14,420 bases of DNA from Planctomycetota bacterium (GTDB taxonomy: Bacteria; Planctomycetota; Planctomycetia; Pirellulales; Lacipirellulaceae), in contig JAJRUA010000247.1 of assembly GCA_024278035.1 (NCBI GenBank), positions 1 to 14,420 of the forward strand, read 5' to 3'. Within the stretch, counting starts at the first letter, position 1. Every line of letters starts with the position of its first letter. The notes beneath the pieces are model-generated. The model did no database searches. It saw nothing but the letters and a program-made list of their open reading frames with translations, and was not told where the DNA came from. Shown here piece by piece: positions 7,002-14,420 of this stretch. The position numbers were made by a program, and so were the translations under genes.

Positions 7002-7160
7002 GAAACGATAAGAGCCGGGGCGTCTCGACCATGGCGGGTGGGTTCGCCTTTACTGGGCAACGATCAGCTAAAAAACAACGGAAAACATCGTTGTTGAAGC
7101 GATGGACGGTCTGTTTCTTCTCCTTATCGGTAGGCTTACGCCCACCGCTCGCCTATTCCT

Positions 7161-7934
7161 TCAGCGCTCGCCTGTTTCTCCTCCTTCTGCCTTTCCGAGC
7201 CTTGCAACCGCTGGTAGCTCGATCGTGAACCGGGTTCCTTGCCCCACTTCGCTCTCCACAGCGATTGTGCCGCCGTGCGCGGCGATGATCTTAGCAGTGG
7301 TGGGAAGACCCAGCCCGCTCCCTGCTGGCTTGGTGCTGAAAAAGGCCTCGAACATTTTCCCCGCAGTGGCGTCGTCCATGCCGATGCCCGTATCGGTAAG
7401 ATAAACGGCCACCCGGTCACCAAGGTTACGGGTTTGGATGATTAACTGACCGCCACTGGGCATCGCTTGCTTGGCGTTCAGCAACAGGTTCATCAGCGCT
7501 CCGCGTAGCGATTCACGGTCGAGCAGCACCGTCGGCAGGTCGGCTTCCAGGTAGGGCACAATCTCAATCCCAGCCGCTTCGCACTCCGGTTCAAAGAAAT
7601 CGAGAGCGTCTGCAATCTCTTGATTCAGATCCCGCGCGACCAGATCGACGCGCCGCACCTTGGCGTAATTCAGAAAGTCGTTGAGCAAATCCTCCAGCCG
7701 TTGGCACTCACGCTGTACGGCATCGACCCGCTTGGCCGCTCGCCGTTGTTCGGGGCTTAGTGGCGTTTCTTCGTCTCTTTCGGGCAACAAGTCCTCGGCC
7801 AAGAGCTGCATGTTGAGCCGAATTGTCGAGAGGGGGTTTTTTATTTCATGCGCAAGCCCCCCGGCAAGCCGAGCAATCTCAGCATACTGGTCCATCAACC
7901 GCTGGACCGTCTCGTCAGTGGTGGGCTCACGCAT
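7161..7934 (-). CDS. Soluble sensor histidine kinase of an NtrB/AtoS-like two-component pair
   Basis: This 257-residue transmitter should autophosphorylate and pass the phosphoryl group to the NtrC-type regulator encoded next. It has an H-box LAHEIKNPLS with His29, an N-box around MNLLLNAKQAMP with Asn149 and Asn153, a G1 box DTGIGM (181-186), an F-box FEAFFSTK (195-202) and a G2 box GSGLGL (205-210). All catalytic elements are intact. There is no membrane segment, HAMP or PAS domain, and only 28 residues precede the phospho-accepting histidine. The signal must therefore come from a partner or through the short N-terminus. The ATG at 7934 has no strong ribosome binding site, and the frame stays open a little upstream. 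A slightly longer start therefore cannot be excluded. Confidence 0.95.
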   Translation of the reverse strand: MREPTTDETVQRLMDQYAEIARLAGGLAHEIKNPLSTIRLNMQLLAEDLLPERDEETPLSPEQRRAAKRVDAVQRECQRLEDLLNDFLNYAKVRRVDLVARDLNQEIADALDFFEPECEAAGIEIVPYLEADLPTVLLDRESLRGALMNLLLNAKQAMPSGGQLIIQTRNLGDRVAVYLTDTGIGMDDATAGKMFEAFFSTKPAGSGLGLPTTAKIIAAHGGTIAVESEVGQGTRFTIELPAVARLGKAEGGETGER

Positions 7935-7973
7935 GCCTATCAGGATAGCAGAATCTAGCCGGGGGGAAGTTGG

Positions 7974-8158
7974 ACCACGAAAGGGCCGGAAAACACGAAA
8001 GAAAAGGAACTAAGAATTAGACGCGGATGAACGCGGATTGAATGGATGTACGCGGATAAAAAGTTTCTTTATCCGCGCTGACCCGCTAAATCCGCGTTCA
8101 TCCGCGTCTAATTCTTATCGTCCTTTCTTTCTTTTCGTATTTTTTCTCTTTCGTGGTT
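7974..8158. repeat. Nested TCCGCG palindrome, copy 1
   Basis: A perfect 29-base inverted repeat lies at 8012-8040 and 8090-8118 (core GAATTAGACGCGGATGAACG). Inside it is a second perfect 10-base inverted repeat (CGCGGATAAA at 8052-8061 with TTTATCCGCG at 8069-8078). Outside, ACCACGAAA (7974-7982) pairs with TTTCGTGGT (8150-8158), with purine-rich, roughly complementary stretches between. A second copy is at 13556-13632. It contains no gene. I know similar ACGCGGAT-word repeats as common intergenic elements in planctomycetes and related bacteria; no function is established to my knowledge. Confidence 0.88.
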
Positions 8159-8170
8159 GTTCTTCTTAAC

Positions 8171-8211
8171 AGCGAAAGAAAAAGCCGGGCCCCGTTTTAG
8201 AGGCCCGGCTT
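8171..8211 (-). terminator. Intrinsic terminator of the rpsO-pnp transcript
   Basis: On the minus strand a perfect 10-base stem AAGCCGGGCC / GGCCCGGCTT (8211-8202 and 8191-8182) with a 10-base loop is followed by TTTTCTTT. It begins 28 bases after the pnp stop and is a textbook rho-independent terminator. It separates pnp from the histidine kinase. Confidence 0.92.
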
Positions 8212-8238
8212 GTGTAGGTTGTCGTTATCGTGCGTCAA

Positions 8239-10365
8239 TCACGCTTCGACGGGGGCGGCTTCTTCGCTCTTTTCGCCACCCTCTTCGTCAGCGATCGCTG
8301 CCTTACGGCTTAGCTTGACACGGTCTTGGTCATCAACGGCGATCACCTTGACCTTGATCCGGTCGCCCACCTTACAAATGTCGGCGACACTACTGACGTA
8401 GCCGTCCGCAAGCTCGGAGATGTGGCACAAGCCATCTTTGCCGGGCAGGATTTCAACGAACGCTCCGAAGTCCTTGACGCTCGACACTTTACCGTCGTAG
8501 ATGCGGCCCACTTGGACACTGGCCGTGAGGGCTTCGACGCGTCCGAGACCAGCCATGGCCGACTCTTCGTCCGAGCCAGCGATCGTGATTGTGCCATCTT
8601 CATCAACATCGACCTGAACGCCGCAATCTTCTTGGATGCTGCGGATGGTCTTGCCACCAGGGCCGATCAACAGGCCAATTTTCTCCGGAGAAATCGACGT
8701 GCGGACCAAGCGAGGTGCCGACTCCGACGTGTTGTCACGCGGACGCTGGATTGCCGAGAGCATGGAGCGAAGAATCTCGATCCGTGCCTCGCGGCTTTGT
8801 TTGAGCGTCGCACGAATGATTTCCTCGCTGATCCCCATGATCTTCAGGTCAAGCTGGATGCCCGTGATGCCGTTTTGTGTGCCGGCAATTTTGAAGTCCA
8901 TGTCGCCGAAGTGGTCTTCGTCGCCCAGGATGTCGGTCAGCAGGGTCCACTTCTCGCCTTCCTGCACGAGGCCGATCGAGATTCCCGCCACGGGGTTGGT
9001 GATCGGCACGCCCGCAGCCATCAGGCCGAGCGTCGCACCACAGACACTTGCCATTGAACTCGATCCGTTCGATTCAAGAATGTCACTAATCACACGAATC
9101 GTGTAAGGGAACTTGTCATGGTCCGGCAGGACGGGGCCGACCGACCGTTCGGCCAACATGCCGTGGCCAATCTCACGGCGACCGGGGCCACGAATCGGGC
9201 GGCACTCGCCGACCGAGAAGCTAGGGAAGTTGTAATCGAGCATGAACCGTTTCGAGTACTCTTCCAGAATGCCATCCACCCGCTGCTCGTCACGGCCCGT
9301 GCCGAGCGTAATGGTGACGAGGGCCTGGGTCTCGCCTCGTTGGAACAGGGCCGAACCATGCACACGTGGCAGGAGGTCCACTTCACTATAGAGGTCACGC
9401 AAATCGGCGGGGGCACGTCCGTCCGCTCGCTTGCCGTCGAGGATTGATTCGCGAATGACTTTGGCTTCCAGATCGTGCCAAGCACTCTTGAACGAGCCAA
9501 CGGAAAAAGCTCCGTCGGCGTCAGGATCAGGAATGAACTCGGCAAGAGCCTCCGCCTTGAGCGTGCTGCAAGCCTCGGCGCGATCTTGCTTGCCTTCGGT
9601 CTGCTTGGCCGCCTTGAGGCGATCGTGGTACGAGCCGAGCTTCTCAAGCAGGCCGTCCGAAGCGGGCGACGTGTACTCGGGCGTCACGTGGCCAAGTTTT
9701 TTCTTTAGTTCTAGCTGCATGTCACAAAGCTCGCCGACGACGCGGTGGGCTTCGAGCAGAGCCTCGGTCATTTCATCTTCAGGCATCTCACGGGCAAAGC
9801 CTTCGATCATCAGAATCGCGTCTTTCGTGCCGGAGACCATCAGGTCGAGCTCGCTCGTCTCCAACTCTTCTTGAGTGGGGAAAGCGATGAGCTTGCCATC
9901 CACCTTGGCCATGCGGACCGAGCCCAACGGGCCCAAGAAAGGCATGTCGGAGATGGTGAGGGCCGCCGAAGCGCCGTTCATGGCGAGCACGTCGCCATCG
10001 TTCTGGCGGTCGCTCGACATGACGAACGCTTGGACTTGGACTTCGTCCTTAAAACCGTCGGCAAACATGGGCCGAATCGGTCGGTCGATCAGCCGAGCGG
10101 TGAGGGTCTCTTTCGTTGAAGGGCGTCCTTCTCGCTTGAGAAAACCACCGGGGAACTTGCCTGCCGCGGCGAATCGCTCGCGGTAGTCGCAAGTGAGCGG
10201 GAAAAAATCAAGGCCAGGACGGGGGTCGCTCGTGGCGGTGGCGACGAGGACCACGGTCTCGCCAATCGATACCAGCACACAGCCGGCAGCCTGCTTGCCG
10301 AGCATGCCGGTCTCGATCGAAATCGTCTTGTCGCCAATGGTCTTTTCTACGCGTGTTTTTTTCAA
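8239..10365 (-). CDS. pnp: Polynucleotide phosphorylase (polyribonucleotide nucleotidyltransferase)
   Basis: PNPase degrades RNA 3' to 5' by phosphorolysis, usually as a trimer in RNA decay complexes. From the TTG at 10365 it has 708 residues, close to the 711 of E. coli. Domain order is normal: a first RNase PH-like domain with FLKREGRPS (76-84), a helical middle segment, and a second, catalytic RNase PH domain. The latter carries [20 protein letters not shown] (419-438) and the catalytic pair Asp482 and Asp488 in [15 protein letters not shown] domain (about 553-598, GPGGKTI) and an S1 domain (about 618-688) follow, then a short acidic tail. I chose TTG because AAGGA lies 10 bases upstream and the protein then begins at [10 protein letters not shown], where PNPases normally start. 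An in-frame ATG at 10551 would add 62 residues of unrelated sequence. The gene follows rpsO, as in many bacteria, and ends at a strong terminator. Confidence 0.96.
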   Translation of the reverse strand: MKKTRVEKTIGDKTISIETGMLGKQAAGCVLVSIGETVVLVATATSDPRPGLDFFPLTCDYRERFAAAGKFPGGFLKREGRPSTKETLTARLIDRPIRPMFADGFKDEVQVQAFVMSSDRQNDGDVLAMNGASAALTISDMPFLGPLGSVRMAKVDGKLIAFPTQEELETSELDLMVSGTKDAILMIEGFAREMPEDEMTEALLEAHRVVGELCDMQLELKKKLGHVTPEYTSPASDGLLEKLGSYHDRLKAAKQTEGKQDRAEACSTLKAEALAEFIPDPDADGAFSVGSFKSAWHDLEAKVIRESILDGKRADGRAPADLRDLYSEVDLLPRVHGSALFQRGETQALVTITLGTGRDEQRVDGILEEYSKRFMLDYNFPSFSVGECRPIRGPGRREIGHGMLAERSVGPVLPDHDKFPYTIRVISDILESNGSSSMASVCGATLGLMAAGVPITNPVAGISIGLVQEGEKWTLLTDILGDEDHFGDMDFKIAGTQNGITGIQLDLKIMGISEEIIRATLKQSREARIEILRSMLSAIQRPRDNTSESAPRLVRTSISPEKIGLLIGPGGKTIRSIQEDCGVQVDVDEDGTITIAGSDEESAMAGLGRVEALTASVQVGRIYDGKVSSVKDFGAFVEILPGKDGLCHISELADGYVSSVADICKVGDRIKVKVIAVDDQDRVKLSRKAAIADEEGGEKSEEAAPVEA

Positions 10366-10375
10366 CTTACTTCTT

Positions 10376-10380
10376 TCCTT
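10376..10380 (-). promoter_or_regulatory. Ribosome binding site supporting the TTG start of pnp
   Basis: The minus strand reads AAGGA, 10 bases before the TTG at 10365 and inside a purine-rich stretch (AAGGAAAGAAGTAAG). The spacing is slightly long. No better start codon fits the PNPase N-terminus. Confidence 0.55.
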
Positions 10381-10589
10381 CTTTTTGATACGTCCAACGT
10401 TTGCCGGGGTAAGCGGTTCGCGCCGAGGAGCGGAGGCAGCTAAGGTCGAGGTTTCTCTACCAAGCCTGCCGTAAACAGCGGGCCAGAGAGAATGCGATGA
10501 GGGCAGACGCCATGCCTTGAAAAAACGCGCGGGGCGATTTTCTTTGGCCAATTAACGGGCGTCGGGGAGAGTAGCAAACGAGTTAAGAG

Positions 10590-10620
10590 TGCCGCCGGCA
10601 GTGAAAATCTTTAGGCGGCA
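10590..10620 (-). promoter_or_regulatory. Stem-loop just after the rpsO stop, in the rpsO-pnp spacer
   Basis: TGCCGCC and GGCGGCA form a perfect 7-base stem with a 17-base loop, 4 bases after the rpsO stop. No U-run follows, so readthrough into pnp is expected. In enterobacteria the equivalent spacer holds processing hairpins for pnp autoregulation; the same role here is inference only. The remaining spacer (10366-10589) holds no gene. Confidence 0.45.
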
Positions 10621-10624
10621 AGCC

Positions 10625-10894
10625 TTACTTACGAATGCCCAAGCGTTGCAACAAGTCGATGTACAACTGTGGGTTCTTGCTCTTTACGTAGTCCAACTGA
10701 CGGCGACGCCGGCTGACCATCCGCAGCAGTCCACGACGACTGGAATAATCTTTGTCGTGGGTCCGCATGTGTTCGGTCATTTCGGTGATCCGATTCGTGA
10801 GCAGCGCGATCTGCACTTCGGGCGAACCGGTGTCGGTCGCGTCACGCCCGTACTCTTGTACTAGCTTTTCAATCTGCTCAGTCTGTAGCGGCAT
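10625..10894 (-). CDS. rpsO: 30S ribosomal protein S15
   Basis: S15 is a primary binding protein of 16S rRNA in the platform of the small ribosomal subunit. The 89-residue product has the standard length and family signatures. These include the [11 protein letters not shown] segment (23-33), the [12 protein letters not shown] region (45-57) and [10 protein letters not shown] (62-71), followed by the closing LGIRK. The ATG at 10894 gives the canonical N-terminus; the ribosome binding site is weak. It precedes pnp by 259 bases in the widely conserved rpsO-pnp order, so the two are probably co-transcribed. Confidence 0.98.
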   Translation of the reverse strand: MPLQTEQIEKLVQEYGRDATDTGSPEVQIALLTNRITEMTEHMRTHDKDYSSRRGLLRMVSRRRRQLDYVKSKNPQLYIDLLQRLGIRK

Positions 10895-11271
10895 TGATGG
10901 TCTCGTTGGGTCTTCGTCTAGCTACCGTCCCTTCCGCACGGTCCTCCCCTCCGCTGTCAATCGCGGGGGCTGCACCTGCTCCTGGGCGAGGGCCACTTGT
11001 GTGGGCCCCGGCATCCAATAAAAGTGATAGTTCGTTTCCTCAAATACAATACAAGCGGGGCAGTCTACCCCCTCATCCCCGAGGACGCAACCGCTGATCT
11101 GGCAGGTATTGGGGTAAAAATCGGGATAAAGCCGGCCGCAATGAGACTTGGGCGAGCCGGGTGCCGTAAGGCCCCGGAGGTTTCTTGAAGACAGAGGCGA
11201 CCTGACTCTTGGAGCAAGGCATCCGCTGTAAAACCTCCGGCGGCTGACGCCGACGGCTCGCCATCAGTTCA
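10895..11271. other. 377-base gap between the desaturase and rpsO
   Basis: No gene is visible. The half near the desaturase holds an imperfect inverted repeat (11151-11262). The half near rpsO should contain its promoter. On the minus strand, TTGTAT near 11054 with an AT-rich stretch 16-18 bases on is a possible match, but it is weak. A GC-rich leader of roughly 100 bases before rpsO contains small stems such as GGGCC/GGCCC around 10990-11008. Confidence 0.5.
11151..11262. repeat. REP-like imperfect inverted repeat
   Basis: The left arm at 11151-11183 (GGCGAGCCGG... to ...CCGGAGGTTT) and the right arm at 11231-11262 (AAACCTCCGG... to ...CGGCTCGCC) are reverse complements. The outer 9 and inner 10 bases match perfectly, with a divergent middle; the spacer is 47 bases. 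The right arm also contains its own small dyad around GGCGGCTGACGCCG. The words resemble extragenic palindromes I associate with planctomycete genomes. It could act as a terminator for the desaturase, although it lacks a U-run. Confidence 0.75.
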
Positions 11272-12255
<984 letters not shown>

Positions 12256-12434
12256 CGGAACGGGGCCTCTGAACGAACGCTAGATAGGGGGAAACGGTAT
12301 CGTTCTGAGATTGAATCGCAACAGAAGTCCGCTTTCTTAGCTGGAAAGATAGACGGGTAGGGGGGGCAAGGCTAGGGCATAAATGCCCGAAAGCCCGCAA
12401 TTTTGCTTATTGCTTAGGGGGCCGGCTCGCCAAT

Positions 12435-13520
12435 TTACGCCGCTCTTGGTGGCAACGGTGGCTTCTTCCCTTTGAGCTGATAGACGTACGCCAGCACTTC
12501 GGCCACCGCGGCGAAACTGTCGGCAGGGACAGGGTGGTTAATTTCCACCTCTTTGTACAGCAAGCGGGCGAGCGGTTTTCGTTCGACGATCGGGACGTTG
12601 TGCTCCAAAGCAAGACGGCGAATGCGCTGGGCGAGAACGCCCGCTCCTTTCGCGAGGACGATGGGGGCGGCCATTGTTTCAGGGTCGTACTGCAAAGCGA
12701 CGGCTAGTTCTGTCGGGTTGGTGACAATCACATCGGCCTTCGGCACGGCATCACCGGCGCGGGCCATCGCCATCTGTTTTTGGACTTGGCGGCGACGGGC
12801 GGCGACTTCGGGATTGCCCTGGAGATTTTTCATCTCTTCCTTCATCTCTTGGGTCGTCATGCGGAGGTCTTGCTCGTGCTTCCATCGCTGGAAGGCCAAG
12901 TCGGCCAGTGCCAAAATCACGAGCGCCACGCCAACCCAAAGCAAGGTTGAAAAAGCGGTGTCGGTAAGCAGTCGAGCCAGTACGGGGATTTCAAGCGAGC
13001 CTGCTTCGACCAACGTCGATGCCCTGGTCCACAGGACGGCAATACTCACCGCCGCAACAACGATCACCTTGAAGAGACCAAACCCGAGCTTTGCAAAGCC
13101 TTGTGTCGAGAGGATTCGCTTCACCCCTTGAAGCGGATTAAGGCGACTAATGTCGGGCATCAATTTTTCTGGAACAAACAAGAAACCGACTTGTCCGATG
13201 CTGGTCCCGATGGCGGCGAGCATTAAGAGCCCTAGCAAAGGGACCAAGGCTCCGCCCACTTCATTGAGCAATTCGCTTGAAGCGGCAACCAGCGTTTGCT
13301 GGTCGCCCACGAGATCAATGGGTTCCGTTAAGAGCCGCTGGGTTACCGACAGAAGCGATTCGGCGATGCTTCCGCCGAACATCCGCATAAGCCCGGCGGC
13401 AGCGACCAACAAGACGGCAGAACCCAGGTCTTGGCTGTAAGGAACCTGCCCCTTCTCGCGCGCCTGCTCACGCCGATGCTGCGTTGCTTCAAACGACTTT
13501 TCGCCCGATTGTTCGGCCAT
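12435..13520 (-). CDS. flhB: Flagellar export protein FlhB (with an NPTE cleavage motif)
   Basis: FlhB is the inner-membrane substrate-specificity switch of the flagellar type III export apparatus. The 361-residue protein has the typical N-terminus (GEKSFEATQHRREQAREKGQ, 6-25) and four hydrophobic segments within about 33-205. A charged linker follows, then the cytosolic domain with the autocleavage site. The motif reads NPTE at 268-271, where the family norm is NPTH. Asn and Pro, between which cleavage occurs, are kept. The tail (PIVLAKGAG, ERKPLAR, LYKEVE) is standard and ends in a short basic/proline stretch. The gene follows fliR by 114 bases, most of them a repeat element. FlhA does not follow, unlike many flagellar operons. 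An injectisome homologue (SctU) is the alternative, but the N-terminus favours FlhB. Confidence 0.94.
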   Translation of the reverse strand: MAEQSGEKSFEATQHRREQAREKGQVPYSQDLGSAVLLVAAAGLMRMFGGSIAESLLSVTQRLLTEPIDLVGDQQTLVAASSELLNEVGGALVPLLGLLMLAAIGTSIGQVGFLFVPEKLMPDISRLNPLQGVKRILSTQGFAKLGFGLFKVIVVAAVSIAVLWTRASTLVEAGSLEIPVLARLLTDTAFSTLLWVGVALVILALADLAFQRWKHEQDLRMTTQEMKEEMKNLQGNPEVAARRRQVQKQMAMARAGDAVPKADVIVTNPTELAVALQYDPETMAAPIVLAKGAGVLAQRIRRLALEHNVPIVERKPLARLLYKEVEINHPVPADSFAAVAEVLAYVYQLKGKKPPLPPRAA

Positions 13521-13555
13521 AGCAGGTGGTTAAGAAAGAAACGAAATAAAGAAAG

Positions 13556-13632
13556 AAGAATTAGACGCGGATTACTTTTTTTCTTTATCCGCGATCACCC
13601 TTTCAATCCGCGTTCATCCGCGTCTAATTCTT
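13556..13632. repeat. Nested TCCGCG palindrome, copy 2
   Basis: AAGAATTAGACGCGGAT (13556-13572) and its reverse complement (13616-13632) form perfect 17-base arms. The right side (13605-13632) is identical over 28 bases to copy 1 (8090-8117), and both copies also share TTTATCCGCG in the middle. This copy is shorter, having lost part of the left side. It fills most of the fliR-flhB spacer and ends 2 bases before the fliR stop codon. Confidence 0.88.
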
Positions 13633-13634
13633 TT

Positions 13635-14414
13635 TTATGGAATAGGTGTTGAAGTGACGGCGGCGGTTAGGTTTTCTATCGTTGCGGTCAGGGGGCCTTG
13701 GAAGGACCAAGCGACGGCTCCGACTGAAATCATCATCATGCCGAGCGTTAGCATCGAGTTGACACCGAAGCCGACGACGATGGTATTGATTTGTGGCAAA
13801 GTGCGGCTGATGAGACCAAGGACGAGCGTTGCGAGGAACAGGGCAACCATCAAGGGAGCCGAGCTTCGTACGCCGAGCTCAAAGCCCATACCCAAGAGGC
13901 CGAGGAACTCGTGGGCAAGGGCTGGGTTGAAGGTGGCATAGCCGGGGGGGGTGTGGTCGAAAGTTTTTAGGAGTGAGTCGATTAACAGCGTATGACCACC
14001 CGCAGTGACAAAGACGGCAATCGTGACGAACATAAAAATTTGGCCGAAAATCGAGGCGTTCGAGCCGAACGCCGGATCGGCCCCCTCGGCCATCGCCATA
14101 CCACTCAGTTGGCCGACGATTTGTCCTGTGAGCTGAACCCCGGCCAAAATGACCATCACGCCTAGGCCGAGGGCGAGGCCAATAATTGCTTCAGCACCGA
14201 TCGCTGCGCCCAGTTCGGCAATGTTTGTCATTTCCGGCGTCGGATAATGCAAGCAAAGAGGCGTAATCACAGCGGCCATCATCACCGCAAGCAGCGCTCT
14301 GATACGCATGGGAATGGTGGTTTCGGACACAATCGGCGCCGTGGCAATGAGCGCTCCCACACGAGCCAGTACCAGAACGAAAACGACCGCCAGATCGGTG
14401 AGTAGGGATTCCAT
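13635..14414 (-). CDS. fliR: Flagellar export gate protein FliR
   Basis: FliR is an integral membrane component of the flagellar type III export gate, where it assembles with FliP and FliQ. The 259-residue product is almost wholly hydrophobic, with about six potential membrane segments. It carries family features such as ARVGALIATAP near the N-terminus (17-27), the GQIVGQLSGMAMA segment (96-108), and RTLPQINTIVVGF (204-216) near the end. The ATG at 14414 is complete inside the window with 6 bases before it, so the upstream context (probably fliQ) is not visible. The stop abuts a palindromic repeat. The length is normal for FliR. The injectisome protein SctT is a less likely alternative, given the neighbouring FlhB. 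Confidence 0.94.
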   Translation of the reverse strand: MESLLTDLAVVFVLVLARVGALIATAPIVSETTIPMRIRALLAVMMAAVITPLCLHYPTPEMTNIAELGAAIGAEAIIGLALGLGVMVILAGVQLTGQIVGQLSGMAMAEGADPAFGSNASIFGQIFMFVTIAVFVTAGGHTLLIDSLLKTFDHTPPGYATFNPALAHEFLGLLGMGFELGVRSSAPLMVALFLATLVLGLISRTLPQINTIVVGFGVNSMLTLGMMMISVGAVAWSFQGPLTATIENLTAAVTSTPIP

Positions 14415-14420
14415 GGCTGA

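Noticed and set aside
7974..8158. CRISPR-like array made of TCCGCG repeats
   Set aside because: The units are arms of inverted repeats, not evenly spaced direct repeats with unique spacers, and no cas gene is nearby.
8326..9057. Open frame of 243 codons on the plus strand opposite pnp
   Set aside because: It is antisense to the conserved PNPase core and KH/S1 region, with no family signature.
10366..10551. 62-codon N-terminal extension of pnp from the ATG at 10551
   Set aside because: It matches no PNPase domain or targeting signal, and a TTG with a ribosome binding site at 10365 begins exactly where PNPase homology starts.
12374..12387. GGGCATAAATGCCC as a flhB terminator
   Set aside because: The stem is only 5-6 bases with a tiny loop and no U-run on the minus strand.
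12435..14414. FlhB/FliR as injectisome proteins (SctU/SctT)
   Set aside because: The FlhB-like N-terminus and lack of any secretin, needle or effector gene favour the flagellar system, although the window is too short to exclude it fully.

Overview
The window looks like chromosomal DNA of a planctomycete, probably of the Pirellulales type. This is inferred from a Tat-exported Gfo/Idh/MocA oxidoreductase, a fused 3-dehydroquinate dehydratase/shikimate dehydrogenase, a nuclease-type MutL, NtrC-like signalling genes, and intergenic palindromes built from TCCGCG words. All recognised genes lie on the minus strand. Transcription therefore runs from high to low coordinates. I saw no tRNA, rRNA, CRISPR array, transposase or phage gene.

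Region by region, in the direction of transcription: fliR (14414-13635) and flhB (13520-12435) encode membrane parts of the flagellar export gate. A three-histidine-box fatty acyl desaturase follows (12255-11272). A 377-base gap holds an imperfect 33/32-base inverted repeat and should hold the rpsO promoter. Next comes the classic rpsO-pnp pair (ribosomal protein S15 and polynucleotide phosphorylase), closed by a clear intrinsic terminator at 8171-8211. A palindromic repeat element follows, and then a soluble histidine kinase (7934-7161) with its NtrC-type partner regulator. The regulator is cut by an in-frame TAG between receiver and AAA+ domain. mutL comes next and is broken by a one-base frameshift in an A5 tract just before the last 90 residues. 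The aroD-aroE fusion (3316-1820) and the Tat-exported oxidoreductase (1480-14) complete the window.

The most notable observations are two separate gene interruptions within about 2.8 kb. One is the mutL frameshift, which separates the two halves of its endonuclease site. The other is the amber codon splitting the response regulator. They may be real decay in a lineage with impaired mismatch repair, recoding, or sequence errors; the window alone cannot decide. Further points are two copies of a nested TCCGCG palindrome with a shared 28-base arm, one of them ending 2 bases from the fliR stop. FlhB carries NPTE instead of NPTH at its autocleavage site, and the sigma-54 contact loop reads GAFTDA instead of GAFTGA. 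I found no convincing evidence of a wholly new multi-gene system. Most of the content is housekeeping.
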